A DNA stretch of 64,000 bases from Lentisphaerae bacterium GWF2_50_93 (lineage in GTDB: Bacteria; Verrucomicrobiota; Lentisphaeria; Victivallales; GWF2-50-93), in assembly GCA_001804815.1 (NCBI GenBank), contig MHBI01000075.1, forward strand, positions 59,412 to 123,411, read 5' to 3'. The position numbers were made by a program, and so were the translations under genes. Positions within the stretch are counted from its first letter, which is position 1. Each line of letters starts with the position of its first letter. Shown here in pieces: positions 34,665 to 42,638 of the stretch. Below the pieces are notes generated by a model. It ran no database searches, was not told the DNA's origin, and was given only the letters and a program-made list of their open reading frames with translations.

Positions 34665-35918
34665 CTACTTCCCGTTCAACTTGAGATACCCCTTCACGGC
34701 TTTCGTGCGCGCGCAATCATCGGGATTGTCGAGGCGTTTTCCGTTCACATCGTATGAATCATCATGCTCGAGGCTCCAGATGGGGCTTTCACGAAAGGCA
34801 TGCATGGTCCAGTCCCATCCGTTCTCCTCGAAGACATCGATGCAATCCTTTAGATACTGATCAGCCTGGGGAGCCCATTTTGCGACACCGAACTCGCCGA
34901 CATAGATTTTAACATTGTGTTTCTTCTGGAACTCGATTGCCGGCTTAAGCTCTACCCTGATGCGCTCCTTGTCCCAGAGGCCTCCGCCATGGTCACCATA
35001 GACTCCAGGCCATTTTTGGTTGGTCTGAAGATAGGCCTTTGCAAGATCGGTGTTCCGGATGTCCGTGATTCCCTGGTGGGTGTAGGCCTGCGGCTGATAC
35101 AGATGTATGGAGTAGATGATGCCATCCCCTTTGAGCGGCTGGAAGGACTTGTACCCCCAGCACAGGCTTCCAGGACCAGCTTCCACGATAATCGGATGAG
35201 CCGGATCCACCTCCCTTATGGCATTGATGATTTTCTGAGACCATTCGGGCCATATCTTGGGATAGGAGGGGAACGCGCCCCAATCAAGAGGCTCGTTGAG
35301 TATGTCATAATAGATCTCCTGCTTGCGGTCTTTGCAGAACGAGGCCATTTCCTTCCAGAATTCTATCATCACATTCAGGTTTGTTTCATCGGTCCAGAAG
35401 TTGTATTTCTCCCCGTCCTTGGGTTTTGCCTTGTTTCTGTTTGGCACATCATGCAGATCCAGGACTACAGCGATGTCCAGCAGGGCAGCCTTGTCCAGCC
35501 ATTCTGCAAGCTTCGGATGCTTGCCGCTTTTCGCTTCATCCATGAAATTGAAGGTATTATCATTTCCCCATGTGACCATCATGAGCCTTACGATGTTGGC
35601 GTTCCAGTCCTTCTTAAGGTCTTCAAGGTTCTTCAAGTTCAAGCCGCTGACTGTAAAGCCGCGGTGCCTTTTGGCGGCCTGAGCGGTGTTTTCCGAAGGT
35701 GCAGGCTGTTTTACATCAGTTTTTGGTACGGCCTGACTTACGTTTTCCAAAGGTGCATTTGCTTTTAACTCGGACTTTTTTGCACTTTGCCCGGTGCCGT
35801 CCGAAGAAGCAACTTGTTTTGCATCAGGCTGCTGGGTACAGGCATATCCGCAAAACAGAAGAACACCGGCTGAAAGAACGACAAGAACTGGATTTACCGG
35901 CAGGAATTTATTCTCCAT
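34665..35918 (-). CDS. GH5-family glycoside hydrolase, exported (cassette 1)
   Basis: 417 residues. A hydrophobic leader ends near C27 (GYAC, a weak lipobox), followed by an 60-residue low-complexity linker and a TIM-barrel domain. GH5 catalytic residues: acid/base E209 in ILNEP, nucleophile E342 in YVGEFGV, and H272/Y274 in IHLYQP. Family members hydrolyse beta-glucans or beta-mannans. Closely similar to the gene at 44627-45772 (nearly identical from RHRGFTVSG onward), but the linker is longer. Last gene of the GntR cassette. Confidence 0.88.
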   Translation of the reverse strand: MENKFLPVNPVLVVLSAGVLLFCGYACTQQPDAKQVASSDGTGQSAKKSELKANAPLENVSQAVPKTDVKQPAPSENTAQAAKRHRGFTVSGLNLKNLEDLKKDWNANIVRLMMVTWGNDNTFNFMDEAKSGKHPKLAEWLDKAALLDIAVVLDLHDVPNRNKAKPKDGEKYNFWTDETNLNVMIEFWKEMASFCKDRKQEIYYDILNEPLDWGAFPSYPKIWPEWSQKIINAIREVDPAHPIIVEAGPGSLCWGYKSFQPLKGDGIIYSIHLYQPQAYTHQGITDIRNTDLAKAYLQTNQKWPGVYGDHGGGLWDKERIRVELKPAIEFQKKHNVKIYVGEFGVAKWAPQADQYLKDCIDVFEENGWDWTMHAFRESPIWSLEHDDSYDVNGKRLDNPDDCARTKAVKGYLKLNGK

Positions 35919-35963
35919 AAAGCATCCCCTATAATAAACGTTTACTGTTAAAATACATTTTCT

Positions 35964-36464
35964 TCACTTGCCCTTTTCGACAACCTCGATCTTCAGCTTC
36001 TCGATGCGAATAGCTCCGCCGAACTGGACGCCTAAGATAAGGCGGTAACCGGCATCATCGACCAATGCGGTGAACTCCTTATGCCCCTTAGCTCCGGCGG
36101 TATCGCTCCAGAACTCCAGTCCCTTATCCTTTTTCGCGTCGCCTCCTGTCCGGAGCAGATGGTAGAACTTCGCCTTCTCTCCACTGACATTTTTAATGAC
36201 ATAATCGTATGAAACCTTATAGCTTTTTCCGACTTCAAACACGAGATTTGCAGGTACGCTGACAAGGAACTCATGCCACTCGACATTATCTTTCGTGGTG
36301 TCGGCCTCGACGCCTCCCGCGACCACAAAGGCGTCATTCTGCAGAATAAAGCGCTCGTCACCGTTGGCGAGCGGACCATCCAAGAGTGCTGCTGCCTCAG
36401 TACTCAACGCTATTCCTGCGGCAAGAGCGACCAAAACCGAGAGCAAAACCATTTTTTTCTTCAT
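35964..36464 (-). CDS. Small secreted protein, probable carbohydrate-binding-like beta-sandwich (cassette 1)
   Basis: 166 residues. A signal peptide (MKKKMVLLSVLVALAAGIAL, cleavage near EAAA) precedes a beta-rich body with periodic aromatic residues (VEWHEFLVSVPANLVFEVGK, KFYHLLRTGGD). The shape suggests a jelly-roll carbohydrate-binding module, but this is a guess from pattern. A paralog of the same length is at 45815-46315. It lies between pseudopilin and GH5 genes in both cassettes. Confidence 0.65.
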   Translation of the reverse strand: MKKKMVLLSVLVALAAGIALSTEAAALLDGPLANGDERFILQNDAFVVAGGVEADTTKDNVEWHEFLVSVPANLVFEVGKSYKVSYDYVIKNVSGEKAKFYHLLRTGGDAKKDKGLEFWSDTAGAKGHKEFTALVDDAGYRLILGVQFGGAIRIEKLKIEVVEKGK

Positions 36465-36509
36465 AACAATCCTCTTCTGTTTTTATAAAATTCATTCCTA
36501 AAGCTCAGA

Positions 36510-37256
36510 TCATTGGTGCCTATACTCAAACTCAGGAGCGGAAGGCAAGACCTGCGTACCCCAATGATATACGATCTTTGATTCCTCGTGGCCTACCCAG
36601 TTGGCGTGGCCGTCGGAAAAAACCACGTTGAATCCCTTGGGGTAGCAGTTGAAATATGTCTTGAATGAAGGGTTGTCCGCATATGGCTGATAGAATTTCC
36701 CTTTCCCGAATTTCGTATGGTTCGCCCTCCAGCTGTCTGCATAGGAGTAGACGAGATCCTGCATCATGACATCGTTTGGAGTCCAGCGCTTTATCGACGG
36801 AGGCAGATAGAATCGACCAGACACAAGCGGACCTCCGGGCCAATATTCATACTGGGAAGTACACCAGTCCTTTGTGTTGTTCGGATCGTCGATCCTCGTT
36901 GATTCCTCTACGGCCGGGCACATCCAGATATTGAAGCTCATATATGCGTTTAAGGATGCCCTGAGATCAAATGGAAAAGGATATACAGCAACGCGGTTCA
37001 TGTATATTGCCGGATACGCCCCATCCTCCTGCATCCCCCCCATCGGCACGTTGCCGTCGAAATCCGAGGCGTATGACAGGATTCCAATTCCGCATTGCCT
37101 GAGATTTGACATGCAGGCTCCCTGCCTGGCTGCAATTTTCGCATTTGCCAGTGCAGGCAGGATCATCGCCGCGAGGATTGCGATGATCGCAATAACCACG
37201 AGAAGTTCGATAAGCGTAAAAGGCGTGCTCCATGTCGGACGGCGTATGTTTTTCAT
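36510..37256 (-). CDS. Pseudopilin-type protein, DUF1559-like (cassette 1)
   Basis: 248 residues. Class III leader FTLIELLVVIAIIAIL with Glu at the +5 position, to be cut and methylated by prepilin peptidase, then the conserved helix LAAMILPALANAK, CMSNLRQCGIGILSYA, and the H-x9-DG motif near the end (VVFSDGHANWVG). Such proteins are abundant in Lentisphaerota and Planctomycetes and are thought to form surface or secretion fibres. Its ATG overlaps the GntR stop by four bases, so it is translated with the regulator. Confidence 0.85.
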   Translation of the reverse strand: MKNIRRPTWSTPFTLIELLVVIAIIAILAAMILPALANAKIAARQGACMSNLRQCGIGILSYASDFDGNVPMGGMQEDGAYPAIYMNRVAVYPFPFDLRASLNAYMSFNIWMCPAVEESTRIDDPNNTKDWCTSQYEYWPGGPLVSGRFYLPPSIKRWTPNDVMMQDLVYSYADSWRANHTKFGKGKFYQPYADNPSFKTYFNCYPKGFNVVFSDGHANWVGHEESKIVYHWGTQVLPSAPEFEYRHQ

Positions 37257-38716
37257 GCAAGCATCTCCTTTTTCAAACTGTTTTGCGAAGTGAAGTGCGA
37301 CAGGATGCCGGAGGCAAATGACAGATACTCCTCCGCTGCGGAGGCATCAAGGCGCATTTTGCCGCTGTCTAGGCGACGCTTGAAAATCTCGTTCAATTTC
37401 GCTGTGAGCGCTTCATCCTCCGGACAGTGCGGTTCAAGGCTTGTAAATAGAGCATCGTAAAACGGCTCCATTCCAGGATTCGTCAGGAGATATCGCCGGG
37501 AGAGATGAGGATCGGCTGGAAGACACCCGAAACGCCAGGCCAATTGTTCGCATATGGCCGGACTGAAAAGCGCATCCAGTAAACGTATCACTTCAATGCC
37601 TGCCTTTTTTTTATCATCAGGCAGCATCAGGGAGAGCAACTCGGTACCGCACGAGGAAAATCTGGGACGCATAGCTGCTGGAACTGGATAAGGAAGGAAG
37701 CGATAACGCATTTCAGGACGGAAGTTGCGGATATCGCGCGGATACCATGAACCCGCCTGCAGGCTGAAGAGATATTTGCCGGAAACGAAAGGATCCGGAT
37801 CTTGGATTGAAACGGTCTCTGTCATCCCCCCACCAAGCAGGCCTTCGACAAAAGCAAAGAATTCCCTGAGCCCACGCTGGAAGTCTTCGCCAGCGACAGC
37901 CCATGGCTCACCATCAGTTGCCATGGAATAAAAGGATCCGACACTGCTGAGAAAACAGCGGTGATAACCATAGAACGCTGAAAGATCGTGGCATCTCTTC
38001 GAGTCGCGCCATTCGGTGAAAACGCGTCCCCACTGGAGCAGTTCTGACCAAAGCCGTGGAGGACGTGTTATATCAAGCCCAGCCTTTTCTGCAAGATCCG
38101 CATTTATGGCGAAACAGGTGTTGGTATAGAGATATGGGCATCCAAAATATTGCAGTTCCCCATGCAGGCCATTGAAGGGCCATTTGCGGTTCTCAGGCAT
38201 CCCGTCTATCCGCTCGGCCATACGTGGAAGAGACTCCAACGGCAAGAGAAGCCCGTCCTTCGCCATTTTCGCAGTCTGGTTCCTGGAATTGAGTATCACA
38301 AACGGCTTGCGGTAATGCTCCATCAGGCGCCGCGCCTGCTCGGTTTCCAGTGACGCCTTGTCCAAAACTAGGATTCTCAGCTTCAACCCAGGCAGGGCCA
38401 GGGAAAGACTTTTACGCAATTCCGGAAGACCTATTTTGATTCCATAGTGGCTTGGCACGATGAAAACAATATCCGGATTTATCTCAGGGCCGCCGGCTGC
38501 GACTTTGTCACACACATAGTTGCCGCTGCCGTGACGCTTGTCTATATATCCCTGTTCGACAAGCATTGCCAGGGCGCGACGAACACTTGTATCACTCGCA
38601 TCATATTTCTTTATCAGTTGCCTTTCAGGGGGCAGTTTTGCGCCGGGCCGGAAATGCATTACATTTATCTTTGACAAGATGTCTTCGTATATCTGCTGAT
38701 AGACTTGCCTAGCCAT
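37253..38716 (-). CDS. GntR-type regulator fused to a sugar-binding-protein-like domain (cassette 1)
   Basis: 487 residues. Winged helix at 1-73 (KLPPERQLIKKYDASDTSVR, then RRALAMLVEQGYIDKRHGSG), followed by a 400-residue domain resembling an extracellular sugar-binding protein (LWSELLQWGRVF, SFYSMATDGEPWAVAGE). The sensor sits inside the cell as an effector domain. Start ATG 38716 is preceded by AGGTGA; the frame is open to 38788, but that part is promoter. Probably represses or activates this cassette in response to a sugar. The last 65 residues and the first 40 match the short copy at 48009-48326. Confidence 0.85.
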   Translation of the reverse strand: MARQVYQQIYEDILSKINVMHFRPGAKLPPERQLIKKYDASDTSVRRALAMLVEQGYIDKRHGSGNYVCDKVAAGGPEINPDIVFIVPSHYGIKIGLPELRKSLSLALPGLKLRILVLDKASLETEQARRLMEHYRKPFVILNSRNQTAKMAKDGLLLPLESLPRMAERIDGMPENRKWPFNGLHGELQYFGCPYLYTNTCFAINADLAEKAGLDITRPPRLWSELLQWGRVFTEWRDSKRCHDLSAFYGYHRCFLSSVGSFYSMATDGEPWAVAGEDFQRGLREFFAFVEGLLGGGMTETVSIQDPDPFVSGKYLFSLQAGSWYPRDIRNFRPEMRYRFLPYPVPAAMRPRFSSCGTELLSLMLPDDKKKAGIEVIRLLDALFSPAICEQLAWRFGCLPADPHLSRRYLLTNPGMEPFYDALFTSLEPHCPEDEALTAKLNEIFKRRLDSGKMRLDASAAEEYLSFASGILSHFTSQNSLKKEMLA

Positions 38717-38740
38717 AACAATCACCTTTATTTGTGGAAC

Positions 38741-38790
38741 ATTATAGCACAAGCAAACACTTATGTCAACAGTGGACACATAAAACAATC
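38741..38790 (-). promoter_or_regulatory. Promoter and operator region of the GntR cassette 1
   Basis: On the minus strand TTGACA (38769-38764), 17 bases, TATAAT (38746-38741): a consensus sigma-70 promoter. Degenerate half-sites of the palindrome found at the sister promoter (CAAACACT, AGTGGACAC, AAACAATCACT) flank and overlap the -35 box. Likely the regulator's own binding region. Confidence 0.85.
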
Positions 38791-38839
38791 ACTATTCCAC
38801 AAAGCCTTTTCATGCCAATAGCATATTTTCATCTTAAAA

Positions 38840-39019
38840 CCAGTTCGCGAAGTAGACTCGCAAGGACTTACAGCTGTTCTCTTTAGGAATAGCTGGAATT
38901 CTACTCGGTTGATCCGGACGCTTTGCAGGAGCCCTCATGCGCTTGCGCTGGAATCACTCCTGTGAATACCAGTGGCAAGGCATTTCCAGATTTCTAATCC
39001 CATAACAGGAGATTTCTCC
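38840..39019 (+). ncRNA. Foldable leader of an unexplained RNA + microprotein unit
   Basis: No known class recognised. Paired segments seen by eye: AGTAGA (38851) with TCTACT (38899), enclosing CAGCT / AGCTG around TTC...GGAA; then CAGGAG (38926) with CTCCTG (38957), enclosing GCGCTTGCGC. A small GGAGATTTCTCC hairpin at 39008-39019 would hide the ribosome-binding site of the ORF at 39020. No ORF occupies this stretch in either direction. A riboregulated leader or a structured RNA are both possible. Confidence 0.35.
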
Positions 39020-39124
39020 ATGGACTCCACCAGCTACAGGTTCCACAGGATGGCGAAGAAGCTTTCCCCTGCAATGGCCGACCTCTGCTGCAGGTGGCTG
39101 GGGAAGCTGTTCGGGATGAAGTGA
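39020..39124 (+). CDS. Putative 34-residue microprotein
   Basis: 34 codons, not recognised. ATG is preceded by CAGGAGA at a usual distance. The peptide begins MDSTSYRFHRMAKKLSPAM and ends LCCRWLGKLFGMK: basic, with an amphipathic helix and two adjacent Cys, charge about +7. It ends four bases ahead of a strong bidirectional terminator, and follows a foldable leader. The three-part layout makes translation plausible, but only codon 1 context and position support it. Confidence 0.35.
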   Translation: MDSTSYRFHRMAKKLSPAMADLCCRWLGKLFGMK

Positions 39125-39128
39125 TGGA

Positions 39129-39178
39129 GCTAAAAAAAGAAAAGGGGCCTGGCGTAATACTGGCTCCTTTTTTAGCTA
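39129..39178. terminator. Long bidirectional intrinsic terminator
   Basis: AGCTAAAAAA ... GGGGCC, loop, GGCTCC then TTTTTTAGCT. The GC stem (one G-T pair) is extended by A-tract/T-tract pairing on both sides, so it can end transcription in either direction: the ORF at 39020 on the plus strand, and GH65 readthrough on the minus strand. Confidence 0.8.
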
Positions 39179-39274
39179 TGATGTGGACATGCGGGAACAT
39201 ATCATTCCACATTTTCTTCATCTTCAGCATGTTTGCCTTTTCGCAGCTTATGGGTTGTCCATCTACACCCCGGG

Positions 39275-41626
39275 TCACGCAAAAACCACTTTGCCTTTTA
39301 CTGCAATATCCAATGAAATTATTCCACCTGCCGCAAGCTCGAACATCTTTCCCTTGGATTCCAAAGGCACAGACGACTTATTTGTTTCATTGGACTTAAT
39401 GCATATTGCCCTGTTGTTTAAAGAGACCTCAAGCTTCTGCCCATGCCATGTAATATAAAATGATACTTCCTGCCACCATGGAATCATGTTTGGCCTGACT
39501 TCGATCATGTCTTCTCTGAAAACAATCCCCGCGACACCTCGAACGACTGCAAGCCATGCCCCAGCGGCGCAGGCGGAATGCATCCCCTGCCATGCACAGT
39601 CATGCCCATCATCCAAGTCCAACCTTGCGGATTTCATAAAATATCTGTAAGCGCTTTCCGGCTGTCCCATATCCGAGGCGCAAATCGAATGCACTGGATA
39701 GGAGAGTGACGAGGAGGCCTCACATCTTGCCTCATAATAGTTCCAATTCCTCCTATATACTTCATCATTGAATGTGAAATTCAAATAAGAGAACAAAAGC
39801 ATTACATCAGGCTGTTTTATCACTTGGCTCTCATGATACAATCCAGATTCTTTCATCTGGAATGCCTTTGCCGTAGAGCCTCCTTTCACTTCAAGCCCTT
39901 TATCTAGCCGGAAATAGCCGTCAAACTGCGGGATCATCCCTGTATCTTCATCCATAGGCAAATATAGCTTCTTCGATATTTCATCCCAAGCATTAATTTC
40001 TTGACTTTGAAGATTTATCTTCTCCACCGTTCTTTTAGACGCTTCCTTTAATGTCTTATACATTCTTACTGCGTTTTTTAGCACAAAGCACACCAAATAA
40101 TTCGTATATGCATTATTATCAACATAAGGATGATGTTCGTCTGTACCCGTCACATTTTTAATTTCATATCTGTCAAGCGGTTCGTTGTATTCAACCCTTG
40201 ACGCCCAATACCTTGCAATCTCCCAAAGCAGTTCATTCCCGAACTCTATCATGAATTTCGTATCTCCGGTGCAGGCATGATAGTTCAGCACTGCCCAGGC
40301 CACATCGGCTACAACATGTATTTGCATAAATGGGTGCCTGGCAAATTCCCAGACAGTCTCCTCTCCGGTCACAGACGATGTGAATGGAAATCTGGCTCCC
40401 CGTCTGCCTTCTGCTTTAGCTATCTGCCTTGCAGCATCCAATTTATTATATCTGTACTGTAGAATATTCCTTCCTGCCTGTGGCACAGTATGAAAGAATA
40501 TTGGGGCCTGATATACCTCGCAGTCCCACCAGACAAAATTATTGTACGCCTCGCCAGTAAGCCCTTTTGCCGCAAGGCTGTGCACGGCGTCATTTCGAGC
40601 AATTGCAATGGCCGTATGATAAGTACTAAACCTCAATGAAACATCCGCGCTTTCGTCACCCTTTATCTTGACATCCATTTCTTTAAAAAAGCCGCGCCAC
40701 TTTATCACGTGACTTTCAAAAAGCTTATCATAGACAATCTCGTCCAACTCCTTTAATTTCTTCCTGACAATGCCTTCAAGGTTCTCATCCGTGTCCCTTG
40801 AAGTAATCACATACATTTTCTTTTCCAACGTATATGTTTTACCCGTCTTTGCTTGAAAGGAAATTGTATTTGCGAGAAAATCACCATCATTGATATTGGC
40901 ATGCAAAACGACTGTTTCGCCATCAGGATAAAAGCTATTGCACACTCCTGTGCAAAATGTGAACCTGTAGGAATCCCCTGACAAGTTGACGTGGAGCATT
41001 TTGTTTTCGAATACTTCCGAGTTTACTGTCTTCGCAACACGCTGGCCATTTGTTTTTGTCCTTAGATCAAGACCTGATATTATTTCTATAACCTCATTAT
41101 GGTTTTCCGGCGTGACTGACAGCTTGATACAGTAGACATGATCATCATCAAAGCTTGAAAATCTTTCAAATTTTATTATACTGATGTCCCCTTTGTTATT
41201 CTTCCATCTCACTTCTCTAAACAGGCAATTGCTTTTCATGTCGAGTGTACGCTTCCAGGATAACATGTCCCCTTCCCACGGATAAAAGGTTTCTCCCCCG
41301 ACTTTCACCCTGACTAAAAGAATGTCTATAAAATTGATAATACAATCTTGTTTCTCAAAGTGTTTTAATCTATCTTCGTCAAAATAGTATTTTTTCATAT
41401 ACATGTTATCGGCGAATGGCTGGGGCAGCTCATATATCTTATCTATCAGTCCTCTAATATAACAGCCTTGAATGCGAAGGCTTCCAAACTCCTCCAGGCT
41501 TCCCCTCACGCCAATATACCCATTGCCAGTGGTCAGCAAGGCGGCTACATTCGGCTCCGTCTCCAAACTGTATTCATTTTCAACAACGCACCATTCATCT
41601 TCAAACAATAAATTTGACTGCTTCAT
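39275..41626 (-). CDS. GH65 glycoside hydrolase/phosphorylase (kojibiose, trehalose or maltose phosphorylase type)
   Basis: 783 residues, normal GH65 length. N-terminal beta-sandwich (YSLETEPNVAALLTTGNGY), then the (alpha/alpha)6 barrel with catalytic acid E497 in TGTDEHHPYVDNNAY and the phosphate-site region TAKAFQMKESGLYHESQVIK. GH65 enzymes split alpha-glucosides with phosphate to give beta-glucose-1-phosphate. No signal peptide, so it works in the cytosol. No Shine-Dalgarno precedes the ATG. Lies between the two cassettes, on the same strand as both. Confidence 0.92.
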   Translation of the reverse strand: MKQSNLLFEDEWCVVENEYSLETEPNVAALLTTGNGYIGVRGSLEEFGSLRIQGCYIRGLIDKIYELPQPFADNMYMKKYYFDEDRLKHFEKQDCIINFIDILLVRVKVGGETFYPWEGDMLSWKRTLDMKSNCLFREVRWKNNKGDISIIKFERFSSFDDDHVYCIKLSVTPENHNEVIEIISGLDLRTKTNGQRVAKTVNSEVFENKMLHVNLSGDSYRFTFCTGVCNSFYPDGETVVLHANINDGDFLANTISFQAKTGKTYTLEKKMYVITSRDTDENLEGIVRKKLKELDEIVYDKLFESHVIKWRGFFKEMDVKIKGDESADVSLRFSTYHTAIAIARNDAVHSLAAKGLTGEAYNNFVWWDCEVYQAPIFFHTVPQAGRNILQYRYNKLDAARQIAKAEGRRGARFPFTSSVTGEETVWEFARHPFMQIHVVADVAWAVLNYHACTGDTKFMIEFGNELLWEIARYWASRVEYNEPLDRYEIKNVTGTDEHHPYVDNNAYTNYLVCFVLKNAVRMYKTLKEASKRTVEKINLQSQEINAWDEISKKLYLPMDEDTGMIPQFDGYFRLDKGLEVKGGSTAKAFQMKESGLYHESQVIKQPDVMLLFSYLNFTFNDEVYRRNWNYYEARCEASSSLSYPVHSICASDMGQPESAYRYFMKSARLDLDDGHDCAWQGMHSACAAGAWLAVVRGVAGIVFREDMIEVRPNMIPWWQEVSFYITWHGQKLEVSLNNRAICIKSNETNKSSVPLESKGKMFELAAGGIISLDIAVKGKVVFA

Positions 41627-41709
41627 TTTTGAAACTTATTTTATAAATTTTAAAAAAACTTTCTTCTTCTTGAAATACATTAAGAAGAACAGAGACATTG
41701 ATAACATTT

Positions 41710-41722
41710 GACGATTATCGTC
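41710..41722. promoter_or_regulatory. Possible operator upstream of the GH65 gene
   Basis: GACGATTATCGTC, a 13-base perfect palindrome with one central base, 84 bases ahead of the GH65 ATG. Size and symmetry fit a small DNA-binding dimer; the regulator is unknown. Confidence 0.35.
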
Positions 41723-41835
41723 TCGCACTTCCTGTAAAATAACTTATCGCATCGACCGTCCTATAATACTGTTAATCCTCTGCAGGAATCCGTATTAATC
41801 CTGCCCTTCAGCCCCCAAAACACCGGAGTAAATCC

Positions 41836-42447
41836 TCATGCGCTTTCCTTCAACTGTGATTTCACTTCACTTCTCTGCACATACATTCTATAATTGTCAC
41901 GTATGCCGCATTTTTTCCGGGCTTTCGCCCAACTCCCATTTCCGAGCTTCTTCATTCCTGCCGCAAGCAGATATTGATAGTTTTCCTTCATGTTCGGATA
42001 GGCCAGATCCGCGCCATTGCGGTATAGGGCAAGTATTTCCATTTTTATATTGGCATTACACATCCTCCTTCTAACTCTTATCCCGCTATAATCAATACCG
42101 ACGGCACCAACAGCGGCCCCCCAGCTCCTGAACCTTTTCACCGCCGCCATGTACAGGGATTTGTTGTTTTTCTGGACATGGTTGGAACTCAATGGCTGTT
42201 TTTCCATGTATACCTTCTTAATTTCCACTAAAACCGCCGCATCGGACCATATCCGGTACTTCCTTATGCTGCTGTAGTCTAATCCGCAGGCCTCAATTGC
42301 TGATCCCCATGATCCGAACATCCGTTCAGCCGCTGCATAGACCGCAGGATACGTCAATGCGTAATAAGAAGAATTCAGCGGCTTCCTCCCTTCTCTTGAA
42401 AGGATATGATCTGTTATCGATTTATCATCCCACTTCCTACTGGACAT
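41836..42447 (-). CDS. Protein of tandem HNH-associated repeats without a nuclease
   Basis: 203 residues built from about three repeats of 50-60 residues with the pattern AAxRMFGSWxxAIxAxGLDY: AERMFGSWGSAIEACGLDY, VKRFRSWGAAVGAVGIDY, GMKKLGNGSWAKARKKCGI. This resembles the homing-endonuclease-associated repeat (PF18780-like), a DNA-binding module, but no HNH, GIY-YIG or other nuclease motif is present. It may be a DNA-binding relic of a mobile element, or a stand-alone DNA-binding protein. Neighbours give no clue. Confidence 0.6.
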   Translation of the reverse strand: MSSRKWDDKSITDHILSREGRKPLNSSYYALTYPAVYAAAERMFGSWGSAIEACGLDYSSIRKYRIWSDAAVLVEIKKVYMEKQPLSSNHVQKNNKSLYMAAVKRFRSWGAAVGAVGIDYSGIRVRRRMCNANIKMEILALYRNGADLAYPNMKENYQYLLAAGMKKLGNGSWAKARKKCGIRDNYRMYVQRSEVKSQLKESA

Positions 42448-42638
42448 TTCCCCTCCCTGTCTTTATATTCTTTATGCTGACAGTGAAATTATCGCAAAAC
42501 TTCATTAGCCGCCGAAGTCATTTGAGAAAGATCCACGTCCGACGAGAACTCTTCAAATGTAGAACGCTATCTCGTAATCTAGAAATCCCCTAATTATTTT
42601 CTTGTTATTTCATTGAACAATATCTATTGAATAATTCC

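Noticed and set aside
34725..35768. Long plus-strand ORFs opposite the GH5 genes (also 44726-45727)
   Set aside because: Shadow frames of the strongly biased GH5 coding strand; they keep no family motifs and appear in both copies for that reason.
38717..38788. Upstream extension of the GntR regulator
   Set aside because: The region holds a TTGACA-17-TATAAT promoter and operator half-sites, so the protein starts at 38716.
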